In this document: piece after piece, positions 53,554 through 63,312 of the stretch | How positions within the stretch are numbered: position 1 is the first letter of the stretch | Layout: each line of letters starts with the position of its first letter | Origin: Alphaproteobacteria bacterium | Lineage (GTDB): Bacteria; Pseudomonadota; Alphaproteobacteria; Rhizobiales; Xanthobacteraceae | Direction: 5' to 3' | Assembly (NCBI GenBank): GCA_005884685.1 | Contig: VBAH01000028.1 | Location: 248,001 to 312,000 of the forward strand | Length of the DNA stretch: 64,000 nucleotides | Made by a program: the position numbers and the translations under genes | Notes under the pieces: generated by a model | Databases searched by the model: none | The model's input: only the letters and a program-made list of their open reading frames with translations | What the model was told of the DNA's origin: nothing

Positions 53554-54501
53554 ATGTCGCTCGCAAGCGAAGGCGCCGATCTTTCCAAGCCGCTCGACCT
53601 CGCGCAGCCGAGTCTTGCGGGCGTGGAGGACTATGTCGCGCTGTTGAAGCCGCGGGTGATGTCGCTCGTCGTCTTCACCGCGCTGGTCGGCCTGCTGGTT
53701 GCGCCCGGACACATCCATCCGGTGATCGGCTTTGCGGCGCTGCTCTGCATCGCGATCGGCGCGGGCGCCTCCGGCGCGCTCAACATGTGGTACGACGCCG
53801 ACATCGATGCCGTGATGACGCGCACCGCGCGCCGGCCGATTCCGGCTGGGCGCGTGCAGCCGGGCGAGGCACTTGCCTTCGGGGTGATGCTCGCCTGCTT
53901 CTCGGTCGCGGTATTCGGGCTGCTGGTGAACTGGCTGGCCGCTGCGCTGCTCGCGTTCACGATCGTCTTCTACGTGGTCGTCTACACGATGTGGCTGAAG
54001 CGCTCGACGCCGCAGAACATCGTGATCGGCGGCGCGGCGGGCGCATTTCCGCCGATGATCGGCTGGGCGGCGGTGACGGGCGACATCACGCTCGCGCCGG
54101 TGCTGATGTTCCTCATCATCTTCTTCTGGACGCCGCCGCACTTCTGGGCGCTCGGACTGCTCAAGTCCGACGATTATGCCCGCGCCAAGGTGCCGATGCT
54201 GCCGGTGGTCGCCGGGCCGGACGCGACGCGCAGGCAGATCCTGATCTATTCGCTCATCCTCGCCCCCGTCGGCCTCGCGCCGGCCGTCGCGGGCTTTGCC
54301 GGCTTGATCTATGGCGCGGTCGCGCTCGCCTGCGGCGCCGTGTTCGTTCGACTGGCCTGGCGCGTCTATCGCGACCGCGCGGGCGCGGCGGCGGCAACCG
54401 CTGCGAAACGCCTGTTCGCGTTCTCGCTGCTCTACGTCTTCGTGCTGTTTGCCGCGCTGCTTGCCGACAATCTGCTGGCGCGGCTTGGGTTCGCACCATG
54501 A
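53554..54501 (+). CDS. ctaB: Protoheme IX farnesyltransferase (haem O synthase)
   Basis: A 315-residue UbiA-superfamily prenyltransferase: '[18 protein letters not shown]', '[25 protein letters not shown]' (first Asp-rich motif) and '[26 protein letters not shown]' (second). It attaches a farnesyl group to haem b to make haem O for the oxidase. About nine membrane helices. It overlaps the next small gene by ATGA. Confidence 0.95.
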   Translation: MSLASEGADLSKPLDLAQPSLAGVEDYVALLKPRVMSLVVFTALVGLLVAPGHIHPVIGFAALLCIAIGAGASGALNMWYDADIDAVMTRTARRPIPAGRVQPGEALAFGVMLACFSVAVFGLLVNWLAAALLAFTIVFYVVVYTMWLKRSTPQNIVIGGAAGAFPPMIGWAAVTGDITLAPVLMFLIIFFWTPPHFWALGLLKSDDYARAKVPMLPVVAGPDATRRQILIYSLILAPVGLAPAVAGFAGLIYGAVALACGAVFVRLAWRVYRDRAGAAAATAAKRLFAFSLLYVFVLFAALLADNLLARLGFAP

Positions 54502-54653
54502 GCGACGACGACGGCATCGTGCTCACCGAGGAGCAGAAGCGCCGGCGCCGCGCGCGCTCGATCGCAATCGCGCTCTCGCTCGGCGTGCTGGTGCTGTTGT
54601 TTTACGCGGTGACGCTGGTCAAGGGGCCGGCGGTGCTGGTGCGGCCGTTGTGA
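54498..54653 (+). CDS. coxF: CoxF-like small membrane protein
   Basis: A 51-residue protein: a charged N-terminal half ('[13 protein letters not shown]') and one membrane helix ('[22 protein letters not shown]'). It matches the small protein between ctaB and ctaG in Bradyrhizobium-type cox clusters (called CoxF there). It overlaps ctaB by four bases; the following ctaG ATG starts six bases after its stop. Confidence 0.8.
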   Translation: MSDDDGIVLTEEQKRRRRARSIAIALSLGVLVLLFYAVTLVKGPAVLVRPL

Positions 54654-54658
54654 ACGCC

Positions 54659-55252
54659 ATGACCGAACGGACAAGGACCAATGCCGGCCGGCGCGACATC
54701 GTGGTCGCGGCGTCGTGCGGCGTGTTCGTCGCCGCCATGGTCGGGCTCGCCTACGCCTCGGTGCCGTTCTACGACTGGTTCTGCCGCACGACCGGCTTCG
54801 GCGGCCGCCCGCAGGTCGCCAAGGCGGCGCCGCCGGGCATGGATGCGCGCACGCTCACGGTCCGCTTCGACGGGAACGTCAGCGGCGGCCTGCCGTGGAA
54901 GTTCGAGCCGGAGCAGAATTCGATCCGCGTGAAGCTCGGCGAAGTCGTCACGGTGAATTACCTCGCGACCAACCTCGCGGCTCGCGAGACGATCGGTCAG
55001 GCGGCCTACAATGTCGCGCCCGGCACGACCGGCGCGTATTTCCAGAAGATCAACTGCTTCTGCTTCACCGAGCAGCGTCTCGGTCCGGGCGAGCGGCGCG
55101 AGATGGCGGTGGTGTTCTACGTCGACCCGGCGCTGGCCAAGGATTCCGAGCTCGACGACCTGAACACGATCACGCTGTCCTATTCGTTCTACGCCGTGCG
55201 CCCGCAACCGAAGCCGGTGGCGGATCGCGGATCGAACTCGACGACGAACTGA
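54659..55252 (+). CDS. ctaG: Cytochrome c oxidase assembly protein CtaG/Cox11
   Basis: A 197-residue copper-delivery protein: one membrane helix (about 14-33), '[17 protein letters not shown]', '[21 protein letters not shown]', '[31 protein letters not shown]' (CxCF copper motif). It inserts CuB into subunit I. A GTG at 54650 overlapping the coxF stop is an alternative start. It is followed by coxC after 42 bases. Confidence 0.95.
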   Translation: MTERTRTNAGRRDIVVAASCGVFVAAMVGLAYASVPFYDWFCRTTGFGGRPQVAKAAPPGMDARTLTVRFDGNVSGGLPWKFEPEQNSIRVKLGEVVTVNYLATNLAARETIGQAAYNVAPGTTGAYFQKINCFCFTEQRLGPGERREMAVVFYVDPALAKDSELDDLNTITLSYSFYAVRPQPKPVADRGSNSTTN

Positions 55253-55294
55253 GACTTAGGGGCTGACGGCCCGCGGGGACTGGAGAGAGACACG

Positions 55295-56158
55295 ATGGCC
55301 GACGCGCACGCAAAGCACCACGACTATCATCTCGTGGATCCGAGCCCGTGGCCGATCGTCGGTTCGGTCGCGGCGCTCCTTCTCGCCGTCGGGCTGATCT
55401 CCTGGATGCACCACATGTATTCGGCGGCGCCGCTGGTGTTCGCCGCCGGTGCGCTCGGCGTCCTCTACACGATGATCGGGTGGTGGCGCGACGTCGTGAA
55501 GGAGGCCGAATTCAAGGGCGACCACACCCGCGTGGTGCAGATCTCGCATCGCTACGGCATGATCCTGTTCATCGCTTCCGAGGTGATGTTCTTCGTCGCG
55601 TGGTTCTGGGCCTACTTCTCGACCGCGCTGTTTCCGGCCGACCCGCATCACTTCGTGCGCACCGAACTGCTCGGCGGCGTATGGCCGCCGAAGGGAATCG
55701 AGACGTTCGACCCGTGGCATCTGCCGCTGCTCAACACGCTGATCCTGCTCACCTCCGGCACCACGGTGACGTGGGCGCACCACGCGTTGCTGCACAACGA
55801 TCGCCAGGGCCTCAAGTGGGGGCTGATCTGCACGATCCTGCTCGGTCTCACGTTCACCTGCGTGCAGGCCTACGAGTACATGCACGCAGCGTTCAATTTC
55901 TCGGGCCACATCTACGGCGCGACCTTCTTCATGGCGACCGGCTTCCACGGCGCGCACGTGATCATCGGCTCGATCTTCCTGATCGTGTGTCTGATCCGCG
56001 CCTATCTCGGGCAGTTCACGCCGAAGCAGCATCTCGGTTTCGAGTTTGCCGCGTGGTATTGGCACTTCGTCGACGTGGTGTGGCTGTTCCTGTTCGCCTG
56101 CATCTACGTGTGGGGCGGCGCCGCGCATCATGCGGCGGCCGCAGCCGGCGGACACTGA
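55295..56158 (+). CDS. coxC: Cytochrome c oxidase subunit III
   Basis: A 287-residue seven-helix subunit ('[20 protein letters not shown]', '[24 protein letters not shown]', '[37 protein letters not shown]', '[26 protein letters not shown]'). It binds lipids and stabilises subunit I in the oxidase. A repeat follows, then a strong palindrome (56263-56288), which probably ends the transcript. Confidence 0.96.
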   Translation: MADAHAKHHDYHLVDPSPWPIVGSVAALLLAVGLISWMHHMYSAAPLVFAAGALGVLYTMIGWWRDVVKEAEFKGDHTRVVQISHRYGMILFIASEVMFFVAWFWAYFSTALFPADPHHFVRTELLGGVWPPKGIETFDPWHLPLLNTLILLTSGTTVTWAHHALLHNDRQGLKWGLICTILLGLTFTCVQAYEYMHAAFNFSGHIYGATFFMATGFHGAHVIIGSIFLIVCLIRAYLGQFTPKQHLGFEFAAWYWHFVDVVWLFLFACIYVWGGAAHHAAAAAGGH

Positions 56159-56164
56159 ACATAC

Positions 56165-56250
56165 TCCGCTCATTCCCGCGTAAGCGGGAATCCAGAGCCA
56201 AGAAACAGGAAAGAACTGGGTCCCCGCTTTCGCGGGGACGAGCGGGATTA
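56165..56250. repeat. ATTCCCGCGTAAGCGGGAAT element
   Basis: ATTCCCGC-gta-AGCGGGAAT at the left (56173-56192) and TCCCCGC-ttt-CGCGGGGA at the right. It lies between coxC and DUF983. Confidence 0.75.
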
Positions 56251-56262
56251 GAGTTCGTCGAA

Positions 56263-56288
56263 AAAGGGCGGCCGCGCGGCCGCCCTTT
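56263..56288. terminator. 26-bp perfect palindrome, likely terminator
   Basis: AAAGGGCGGCCGC and GCGGCCGCCCTTT form a perfect palindrome with no spacer (a hairpin with a small turn). It sits between coxC and the DUF983 gene and has flanking A and T, as in bidirectional terminators. Confidence 0.75.
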
Positions 56289-56328
56289 GTCGTTTCAACT
56301 GCGTGCAAGCCAGTGCTAGAGACATGCC

Positions 56329-56712
56329 ATGACAGACCAGCCATCCCTGGCGCAATCGATCGGCACGGGTCTCGCGGGGCGTTGTCCGCGCTGCCATAAG
56401 GGCAGCCTGTTTTCCGGATTCCTCAATCTGCGCAAACAATGCCCGCAATGCGGGCTCGATTATTCGTTCGCCGACTCCGGCGACGGGCCGGCGATCTTCG
56501 TGATTCTCATCTCCGGCTTCATCGTGGTCGGCGCCGCGCTGATCGTCGAGGTCGTCTATCAGCCGCCGTTCTGGCTGCACGCCGTGTTGTGGGGACCGTT
56601 GATCCTCGTGGTGACGCTGCTGCCGCTGCGCATCATCAAGGGCCTGCTGATCGTGCTGCAATATCATCATGCCGCGGCTGAAGGCAGGCTCGAGCGTGGG
56701 TCCGGCCAGTGA
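56329..56712 (+). CDS. DUF983 family membrane protein
   Basis: A 127-residue protein: zinc-ribbon-like Cys pairs 'CPRCHKGSLF' and 'CPQCGLDY' (about 19-42), then two membrane helices (about 53-77 and 85-108). DUF983 proteins are common near cox genes in Alphaproteobacteria and are linked to cytochrome oxidase biogenesis. It overlaps the SURF1 gene by GTGA. Confidence 0.85.
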   Translation: MTDQPSLAQSIGTGLAGRCPRCHKGSLFSGFLNLRKQCPQCGLDYSFADSGDGPAIFVILISGFIVVGAALIVEVVYQPPFWLHAVLWGPLILVVTLLPLRIIKGLLIVLQYHHAAAEGRLERGSGQ

Positions 56713-57476
56713 CCGGGCCGGCTGAGCCGACGCCGCGGCGGCGCGGACTCTTGATTCCCGCAATCTTGCTGCTGGGCGCGATTGCGGTGCTGGTCGCGCT
56801 CGGCAGCTGGCAACTCGAACGGCGCGAATGGAAGGAAGCGCTGATCGCGGAACTCGACCGCAAGCTTGCGGCAGCGCCCGCCGATCTGCCGCCGCGCGAG
56901 CGCTGGCCGCAACTCAAAGCGGCAAGCGACGAATTCCGCCGCGTGACGTTTCCCGCCGAGTTTCTCCCCGATCAGGAGGCGCTGGTCTACTCCTCCGGCT
57001 CGTCGCTGCGCCCCGACGTGAGCGGCCCCGGCTACTGGGTGCTCTCGCCCGCGCGCCTCATCGGCGGCAGCATCGTGGTGGTCAACCGCGGCTTCGTGCC
57101 CGAGGGCAGGCAGGATCCGACGACGAGGAGCCAGGGCCGGCAATCCGGCGTGATCGATCTTGTCGGCGCGATGCGCTGGCCGGAGGCGCGCGGGTACTTC
57201 ACGCCGGACGACCAGCCCGACAAGAGCCTCTGGTTCGTGCGCGATCCGGCCGCGATGGCGGCAGCGAAAGGCTGGGGCGATATCGCGCCGTTCTACATCG
57301 ACCAGGAAGCGCCGCCCGCCCCGGGCGGGCTGCCGAAGGCCGGCCCGCTCAAGCCGAGCCTGCCGAACAATCACCTGCAATATGCGGTGACCTGGTATGG
57401 GCTCGCCTTGATGTTCCTGGTTTCGGCGGCGTTCTTCGTGCGCGCGCGGCGCCGCGAGACGCGCCCAAGCCACTGA
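56709..57476 (+). CDS. SURF1 family cytochrome c oxidase assembly factor
   Basis: A 255-residue protein: membrane helix (about 14-34), 'LGSWQLERREWKEALIA', 'VSGPGYWVLSPARLIGGSIVVVNRGFVP' and C-terminal helix (about 228-246; 'HLQYAVTWYGLALMFLVSAAFF'). SURF1 aids haem a handling during subunit I maturation. The start is GTG overlapping the previous stop. Followed by thrC after 77 bases. Confidence 0.93.
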   Translation: MTGPAEPTPRRRGLLIPAILLLGAIAVLVALGSWQLERREWKEALIAELDRKLAAAPADLPPRERWPQLKAASDEFRRVTFPAEFLPDQEALVYSSGSSLRPDVSGPGYWVLSPARLIGGSIVVVNRGFVPEGRQDPTTRSQGRQSGVIDLVGAMRWPEARGYFTPDDQPDKSLWFVRDPAAMAAAKGWGDIAPFYIDQEAPPAPGGLPKAGPLKPSLPNNHLQYAVTWYGLALMFLVSAAFFVRARRRETRPSH

Positions 57477-57553
57477 CAGACCCACACAATTGGGATTCCT
57501 TGTGTATCCGGCGGCACGCCTCTAGTGTCGGCGCAACAAATCGGGATCGGTCG

Positions 57554-58969
57554 TTGCGCTACATTTCCACCAGAGGCGAAGCCCCCGCGCTCGGCTTCAT
57601 CGATGTGACGCTGGCCGGGCTCGCCCGCGACGGCGGCCTTTACGTGCCCGAATCGTGGCCGGCTTTTTCGGCGGAAAAGATCGCTGGCTTGGCTGGACGC
57701 TCGTACGCGGAGGTCGCCTGCGAGGTGGTGCGCCCGTTCGTCGGCGGCGCGATCGCGGACGCCGACCTCTCGCGCATGGCCTACGACGCCTATGGCACGT
57801 TCCGCCATCCCGCGGTTGCGCCGCTGGCACAGCTTTCGCCCGACACCTTCGTGCTCGAACTGTTTCACGGTCCGACGCTCGCCTTCAAGGACCTCGCGAT
57901 GCAGTTCCTTGCGCGGCTGATGGACCATGCGCTGATCCAGCGCGGCGAGCGCTCCACCATCGTGGTCGCAACATCGGGCGACACCGGCGGCGCCGCGGTC
58001 GAGGCGTTTCGCGGCAGCAATCAGGTCGACGTGATCGCGCTCTATCCGCACGGCCGCATCTCCGAGGTGCAGCGCCGCATGATGACGACGCAGGCCGAAC
58101 CGAACGTGCACGCGCTGGCGATCGAGGGCACGTTCGACGACTGTCAGGCGATCGTGAAGGGCCTGTTCAATCATCACGGCTTCCGCGATCGTGTGCGCCT
58201 TTCCGGCGTCAACTCGATCAACTGGGCGCGCATCGTCGCGCAAGTCGTCTACTACTTCACCGCGGCCGTCGCGCTCGGCGCGCCGCATCGCAAAGTGGGC
58301 TTCACGGTGCCGACCGGGAATTTCGGCGACGTGTTCGCCGGCTATGTGGCGATGCGCATGGGGCTGCCGGTCGAGCGGCTCGTGGTGGCGACCAACGTCA
58401 ACGACATCCTCGTGCGTACGCTCAAGAGCGGCACCTACGAAGTGCGCGCGGTCACCGCGACCGCCTCGCCGTCGATGGATATCCAGGTCTCGTCGAATTT
58501 CGAGCGGCTTCTGTTCGATGCCTACGATCGCGACCCGGCGCCGGTGCGTGCGCTGATGGGATCGCTCGCGCAATCGCGCCGCTTCACCATTGCATCCGGC
58601 GCGCTCGGCGAGATCCGATCGCGCTTCACCGCCGAGCGCGCCGACGAGGACGAGACTGCCGCGACGATCCGTACGGTACAGCGCGAGGTCGGTTACCTGC
58701 TCGACCCGCACACTGCGGTGGCGGTCGCGGTGGCCGAGAAGGAAAACCGCGACCGCGCGGTCCCGATGGTGGTGCTGTCGACCGCGCATCCGGCGAAATT
58801 TCCCGATGCGGTGGAGGCCGCGTGTGCAACGCGCCCCGCGCTTCCGGATTGGCTCGGCGATCTTGGCATGCGGCGCGAGCGTGTCACCGTGTTGCCCGCC
58901 GAACAGGGCGGGGTCGAAAAATTCATCATGGCGGCAAGCCGTGCCGCGCGCGAAGGAGCAGCGGCATGA
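57554..58969 (+). CDS. thrC: Threonine synthase
   Basis: A 471-residue PLP enzyme: 'FHGPTLAFKDLAMQFL' (PLP Lys112), 'TSGDTGGAAVEAF', 'VNSINWARIVAQVVYYF', 'PTGNFGDVFAGYVA'. It makes threonine from O-phosphohomoserine. The start is TTG (57554), since no ATG/GTG fits before 'RYISTRGEAPALGF'. The stop overlaps the M16 peptidase start by ATGA, so the two are coupled. Confidence 0.95.
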   Translation: MRYISTRGEAPALGFIDVTLAGLARDGGLYVPESWPAFSAEKIAGLAGRSYAEVACEVVRPFVGGAIADADLSRMAYDAYGTFRHPAVAPLAQLSPDTFVLELFHGPTLAFKDLAMQFLARLMDHALIQRGERSTIVVATSGDTGGAAVEAFRGSNQVDVIALYPHGRISEVQRRMMTTQAEPNVHALAIEGTFDDCQAIVKGLFNHHGFRDRVRLSGVNSINWARIVAQVVYYFTAAVALGAPHRKVGFTVPTGNFGDVFAGYVAMRMGLPVERLVVATNVNDILVRTLKSGTYEVRAVTATASPSMDIQVSSNFERLLFDAYDRDPAPVRALMGSLAQSRRFTIASGALGEIRSRFTAERADEDETAATIRTVQREVGYLLDPHTAVAVAVAEKENRDRAVPMVVLSTAHPAKFPDAVEAACATRPALPDWLGDLGMRRERVTVLPAEQGGVEKFIMAASRAAREGAAA

Positions 58970-60234
58970 GCATGAACGTCACGCGGCTGCCGTCAGGCCT
59001 GACCGTCGTCACCGACGCGATGCCGCATTTGCAGAGCGCTTCGCTCGGCGTCTGGGTCGGCTCGGGCAGCCGCGACGAGCGGCCGGAGGAGCATGGCATC
59101 TCGCATTTCCTCGAACACATGGCGTTCAAGGGCTCGGCAAACCGCACCGCACGCCAGATCGCCGAAGAAATCGAGGCGGTCGGCGGGGAGCTCAACGCGG
59201 CGACCAGCGTGGAGAGCACCGCGTACTATTCCCGGGTGTTGCGCGCCGACGTGCCGCTGGCGCTCGACGTACTGTCCGACATCCTCTCCAACCCGACGTT
59301 CGAGCCGGAGGAGCTGGCGCGCGAGAAGAACGTCATCGTGCAGGAGATCGGCGCGGTCGAAGATACGCCCGACGATCTGATCTTCGAGTATCTGCAGAGC
59401 GTCACGTATCCGAACCAGCCGCTCGGCCGCTCCATTCTCGGCATGCCCGAGACGGTGCGCTCGTTCGATGCCCGCAAGCTGCGCGCCTATCTGGCGCGCA
59501 ACTATCGCGCCCCCAATATCGTGATCGCGGCGGCTGGGGCGGTCGATCATGCGGAGGTGATCGGCGAAGTGGAGCGGCGCTTCGGCGGCTTCGGCGGTCC
59601 CGAAGGGCCGTTGCCGGAGCCGGCAAAATTCTCCGGCGGCTCGCGCATCGAATCGCGCGACCTCGAACAGGTGCATGTGGCGTTCGCGCTCGAAGGCGTG
59701 CCGCAGCGCGATCCCTCGATCTACAGCCTGCAGGTGTTCACCAACGTGCTCGGCGGCGGAATGTCGTCGCGCCTGTTCCAGGAGGTGCGTGAGATCCGCG
59801 GCCTGTGTTACTCGGTGTACGCATTCCATGCGGCTTACAGGGACACCGGCATGCTCGGCGTTTATGCCGGCACGGATGCGACCGACCTGCCGGAGCTGAT
59901 GCGCGTGGTGGTCGACGAGATCGCCAACGCGGCCGAGACGCTGAGCGAGCGCGAAATTGCCCGTTCCAAGGCGCAGATGAAGGCCGGACTCCTGATGGCG
60001 CTGGAAAGCTCCGGCGCGCGCGCCGAGCAGCTCGCACGGCAGATGATGATCCACGGCCGTCCGATCCCGCTCGAGGAGATCGTCGGCAAGGTCGAGGCAG
60101 TGACAGTTGAAAGCGCGCGCAGCGCGGGCCGCGCGCTGATCGCGCGCAGCCGGCCCGCGGTCGCGGTGCTCGGCCCCGGACGCGGGCTTGAAAGGGCGGC
60201 GGTGATTGCCGAAAGTCTGGGAAGGCGCGCGTAA
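58966..60234 (+). CDS. M16 (pitrilysin-family) zinc peptidase
   Basis: A 422-residue peptidase: 'HFLEH' (His47, Glu50, His51) zinc/catalytic motif and the distal Glu in 'REKNVIVQEIGAVEDTPDD' (about 125-133). The second half has the inactive-like domain with 'LGGGMSSRLFQEVREIRGLCYSVYAF' (typical of mitochondrial-processing-peptidase-like proteins). It probably degrades peptides in the cell. A second possible start is ATG 58972. Confidence 0.93.
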   Translation: MSMNVTRLPSGLTVVTDAMPHLQSASLGVWVGSGSRDERPEEHGISHFLEHMAFKGSANRTARQIAEEIEAVGGELNAATSVESTAYYSRVLRADVPLALDVLSDILSNPTFEPEELAREKNVIVQEIGAVEDTPDDLIFEYLQSVTYPNQPLGRSILGMPETVRSFDARKLRAYLARNYRAPNIVIAAAGAVDHAEVIGEVERRFGGFGGPEGPLPEPAKFSGGSRIESRDLEQVHVAFALEGVPQRDPSIYSLQVFTNVLGGGMSSRLFQEVREIRGLCYSVYAFHAAYRDTGMLGVYAGTDATDLPELMRVVVDEIANAAETLSEREIARSKAQMKAGLLMALESSGARAEQLARQMMIHGRPIPLEEIVGKVEAVTVESARSAGRALIARSRPAVAVLGPGRGLERAAVIAESLGRRA

Positions 60235-60247
60235 TCACGAATCCCAC

Positions 60248-60832
60248 ATGGCCTTCTTCCGCACGGTCAGTTTTTCCGAGCCGCTGCCGACCATCGAGGG
60301 CGAGGGCGTCTACCTGCGCGCGCCGCAGATGTCGGACTACAGCGAGTGGACCTCGCTGCGCGGGACGAGCCGCGCGTTCCTCACGCCATGGGAACCGACC
60401 TGGCCGGCGGACGACTTGAGCCGCGGCGCGTTCCGCCGCCGGCTGCGCCGCTATGCCGAGGACCAGCGCGGCGACACGTCCTATGCGTTCTTCCTGTTCC
60501 GCAAGGACGACGATGCGCTGGTCGGCGGGCTGACGCTTGCCAATGTGCGCCGCGGCGTCGCGCAGGCGGGCAGCCTCGGCTACTGGATCGGCGAGCCGTT
60601 CGCGCGGCGCGGGCTGATGACGGGCGCCGTGCAGGCGCTGGTGCCGTTCGGCTTCGGCTCGCTGCGGCTGCACCGGCTCGAAGCCGCCTGCATCCCGACC
60701 AACACCGCCTCGATCCGCCTGCTCGAAAAGGCCGGTTTCGTGCGCGAAGGCTATGCGCGCGAATATCTCTGCATCAACGGCTCGTGGCAGGATCATCTGC
60801 TGTTCGGCTGCGTCAGCGGCGGCCGGCCGTGA
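60248..60832 (+). CDS. GNAT family N-acetyltransferase (RimJ/RimL type)
   Basis: A 194-residue acetyltransferase: 'GYWIGEPFARRGLMTGAVQALVPFGFGSLRLHRLEAACIPTNTASIRLLEKAGFVREG' is the acetyl-CoA site and the N-x-A-S-x-x-L-E-K-x-G-F RimJ/RimL motif. It could acetylate N termini or small molecules. The ATG at 60248 was chosen; the extension upstream is unlikely. 13 bases after the peptidase. Confidence 0.9.
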   Translation: MAFFRTVSFSEPLPTIEGEGVYLRAPQMSDYSEWTSLRGTSRAFLTPWEPTWPADDLSRGAFRRRLRRYAEDQRGDTSYAFFLFRKDDDALVGGLTLANVRRGVAQAGSLGYWIGEPFARRGLMTGAVQALVPFGFGSLRLHRLEAACIPTNTASIRLLEKAGFVREGYAREYLCINGSWQDHLLFGCVSGGRP

Positions 60833-60894
60833 TGCGCGTACCTTGGGGGCGCCGGGGTTCGGCTGCCATAACGCGGCCGCACGCGAGGTGAGGA

Positions 60895-61524
60895 ATGGGA
60901 CGATCTGGTAGAGTTGCCGCCTGCGTAGCCGCGATCAGCATCCTGCTGTTCGCGCGCCTGCCGGCCGATGCGCAGTCGATCACCGACAAGCTCGGCAACT
61001 GGCTGTTCGGCAAAAGCTCCACCCCCTCCGACGGCAATGAGTCGGCGAACACCGCCGCCGAAGTCGACTGCCCCGGCGTGACCGTGCGCCAGGGCGCCTC
61101 CACGCTCTCGATCACCGCGCCGGGCGCCGACGCCGGCCCGATGACGACGCGCTACCAGGTCTCGATCGCGCAGACCGCGCGCGAGTGCGCGCCGCTCGGC
61201 GGCGTGATGACCATGAAGGTCGGGGTGGAGGGCCGCGTGCTGCTCGGCCCCGCCGGCGGGCCGGGCCAGATCGACGTGCCGCTGCGCATGGCGGTGGTGC
61301 AGGAGGGCGCGAACCCGAAGGCGATCGTCAGCAAGTTCTACAAGCTCGTGGTCGCCATTCCGCCGGGGCAGACCAGCGTACCGTTCGTGCACGTCGAGCA
61401 GGACCTCACCTTTCCGACGCCGCGCCCCGCCGATTTCGACGCCTATGTGGTCTATGTCGGGTTCGATCCCGCAAGCCTGAATACCAAGCCCGAGCGCCCG
61501 GCGAAGAAAACCAAGAAGGAATAA
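60895..61524 (+). CDS. Exported hypothetical protein, Rhizobiales type
   Basis: A 209-residue protein: signal peptide (1-26, 'LPADAQ|SI'), a short linker with Ser/Thr, then a beta-rich domain ('DCPGVTVRQGASTLSITAPG', 'TTRYQVSIAQTARECAPLGG', 'MKVGVEGRVLLGPAGGPGQIDVPLRMAVVQEG', 'DFDAYVVYVGFDP'), and a Lys-rich tail ('PAKKTKKE'). Two Cys may form a bridge. Found widely in Bradyrhizobium relatives as I recall; function unknown. It is followed by the CoA transferase after six bases. Confidence 0.75.
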   Translation: MGRSGRVAACVAAISILLFARLPADAQSITDKLGNWLFGKSSTPSDGNESANTAAEVDCPGVTVRQGASTLSITAPGADAGPMTTRYQVSIAQTARECAPLGGVMTMKVGVEGRVLLGPAGGPGQIDVPLRMAVVQEGANPKAIVSKFYKLVVAIPPGQTSVPFVHVEQDLTFPTPRPADFDAYVVYVGFDPASLNTKPERPAKKTKKE

Positions 61525-61530
61525 GCGTTC

Positions 61531-62796
61531 ATGGCAAAGCGACCGCGTTCCTCCGCTCGTCCGCGCGCAAGCGCGAAACGGCCTGCAAGAAATCGAGCAA
61601 AGCCGGCCCCGGATTCCCGCTCGCGCGCGAATGAGCCGAAAAGGCGCGGCGGCGCACCCCGCCTCCCGCTCGACGGCATCCGCGTGGTCGAGTTCTCCCA
61701 CATGGTGATGGGCCCGACCTGCGGGATGATCCTGGGCGATCTCGGCGCCGAGGTGATCAAGGTCGAGCCGCCCGGCGGCGACAAGACGCGGCGCCTGATC
61801 GGCTCCGGCGCCGGTTTCTTCGCGCTGTTCAATCGCAACAAGAAGAGCGTCACCGCCGACCTGTCCGACCGGCAGGACCGCGCGCGCATCGAAAAGCTGA
61901 TCGCCTCGGCCGACATCGTATCCGAGAACTTCCGCGCCGGCGCACTTGCCAAATACGGCTTCGATTACGCGTCGCTGAAGAAGACGCACAAGCGGCTGAT
62001 CTATGTGTCGCACAAGGGCTTCCTGCCCGGCCCCTACGATCATCGGGTCGCGCTCGACGAGGTCGTGCAGATGATGGCGGGGCTCGCTTACATGACCGGG
62101 CCGCCCGGCCGTCCGTTGCGCGCGGGCTCCTCGGTCAACGACATCATGGGTGGCATGTTCGGCGTCATCGGTGCGCTTGCGGCGCTCGCCGAGCGCGACC
62201 GCACCGGGCGCGGGCAAGAGGTGCAGGTCGGCCTGTTCGAGAATTGCGTGCTGCTCTCCGCCCAGCACATGCTGCAATACCGCCTCACCGGCGTCGCCTC
62301 GCCGCCGATGCCGGACCGCATCAACGCCTGGGGCGTGTTCGACCTGTTCGATACCGCCGACGGCGAGCAGGTGTTCCTCGGCGTCGTCACCGACACCCAA
62401 TGGGCGGTGTTCGGCCGCGCCTTCGACCTCGGCGGCCTCGCCGACGACCCGCGTCTTGCCAGCAACAATCTGCGCGTTGAGGCGCGCGCCTGGATGCTTC
62501 CGGCGCTGCGCGAGATCGTCAAACGCTATTCGTCGAAGGACCTGCAGGCGGTGTTCGAGCGCGAGGGGCTGCCCTACGCGCCGATCGTCAGACCCGAGCA
62601 GCTGTTCGACGATCCGCATCTTCTGGCGAGCGGCGGGCTCGCGAACCTGACGATGGAGAACGGCGCGACGCTGCCGGTGCCGCCGCTGCCGATCCTGCTC
62701 GACGGCCGGCATTTGAAGCCGCGCATGCCACTGCCCAGGATCGGCGAGCACAACGCCGAGCTTGCCCGTGCGGCGAAGCCGCGCAAGCGCCGCTAG
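61531..62796 (+). CDS. CoA transferase family III (CaiB/BaiF type)
   Basis: A 421-residue protein; a 45-residue Arg/Lys-rich N-terminal extension precedes the family core: 'IRVVEFSHMVMGPTCGMILGDLGAEVIKVEPPGGDKTRRL', 'FNRNKKSVTADLSD', 'VSENFRAGALAKYGFDY', 'GVFDLFDTADGEQVFLGVVTDTQW'. The catalytic Asp lies in the 'SSVNDIMGG' region. It transfers CoA between carboxylates; substrate unknown. The extension looks like low-complexity filler and the true start could be later. Confidence 0.9.
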   Translation: MAKRPRSSARPRASAKRPARNRAKPAPDSRSRANEPKRRGGAPRLPLDGIRVVEFSHMVMGPTCGMILGDLGAEVIKVEPPGGDKTRRLIGSGAGFFALFNRNKKSVTADLSDRQDRARIEKLIASADIVSENFRAGALAKYGFDYASLKKTHKRLIYVSHKGFLPGPYDHRVALDEVVQMMAGLAYMTGPPGRPLRAGSSVNDIMGGMFGVIGALAALAERDRTGRGQEVQVGLFENCVLLSAQHMLQYRLTGVASPPMPDRINAWGVFDLFDTADGEQVFLGVVTDTQWAVFGRAFDLGGLADDPRLASNNLRVEARAWMLPALREIVKRYSSKDLQAVFEREGLPYAPIVRPEQLFDDPHLLASGGLANLTMENGATLPVPPLPILLDGRHLKPRMPLPRIGEHNAELARAAKPRKRR

Positions 62797-62859
62797 GCGA
62801 GGGCGCGCTGCCGGTCGCGCGGCTTGCGGGACAACGACGCCAACGAGAGCAGCCCGGCG

Positions 62860-62970
62860 CTACTGCAAGATGAGCTGGGCCGCCAGCACCGCTATGATGG
62901 CAAGGGACGTGATCCCGAGCACCAATCCGCCGACAAAGATCCAATCCGGCCCGGTATTGCGGGTCCGCAT
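62860..62970 (-). CDS. 36-residue single-span membrane protein
   Basis: ATG at 62970, preceded by GGGGGTG, gives a 36-residue protein: 'MRTRNTGPDWIFVGG' then a hydrophobic stretch ('LVLGITSLAIIAVLAAQLIL'). One membrane helix with a positive N terminus. No family recognised; the ribosome site makes expression plausible. Confidence 0.5.
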   Translation of the reverse strand: MRTRNTGPDWIFVGGLVLGITSLAIIAVLAAQLILQ

Positions 62971-63100
62971 GACGCACCCCCATTCAAGGCGGGAGCGCGA
63001 CCGGTCTCTCAGTCACCGACGCCTCGGTTACGGCAACTGCCGGTGATGGCGCTATGGTACGCTTGCGTACCGTGGAGTCGAGGAGAAACGCGACGGGACA

Positions 63101-63202
63101 CTAAGTCGTGAGAATCGAAATGAGCGCCCACACGGCGAGGCCGAGCGACAGCAGCCAAAGTGTAAGGGGCCAACCCAGGCCCCGGTCTGCCGGGTAGATC
63201 AT
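63101..63202 (-). CDS. 33-residue single-span membrane protein (weak)
   Basis: ATG at 63202 opens a 33-residue frame with one hydrophobic stretch ('LGWPLTLWLLSLGLAVWALI'). There is no good Shine-Dalgarno. It lies beside the 36-residue one, on the same strand, and may belong to the same class of short membrane proteins, or may be fortuitous. Confidence 0.35.
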   Translation of the reverse strand: MIYPADRGLGWPLTLWLLSLGLAVWALISILTT

Positions 63203-63312
63203 AAGCCACAGGCTATGCCTGAGGCGGAGCGCCACCAAGGGAAAATTCGGTGCGGCTTCGTACCGGCGTGTCGCTGGTTCGCGCCCGCCAACCTTTCGCG
63301 CGGGCGAGCGGG

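Noticed and set aside
57655-58950. Large plus-strand frame continuing into the M16 peptidase
   Set aside because: It overlaps thrC in another frame and has no motif; thrC is clearly the gene.
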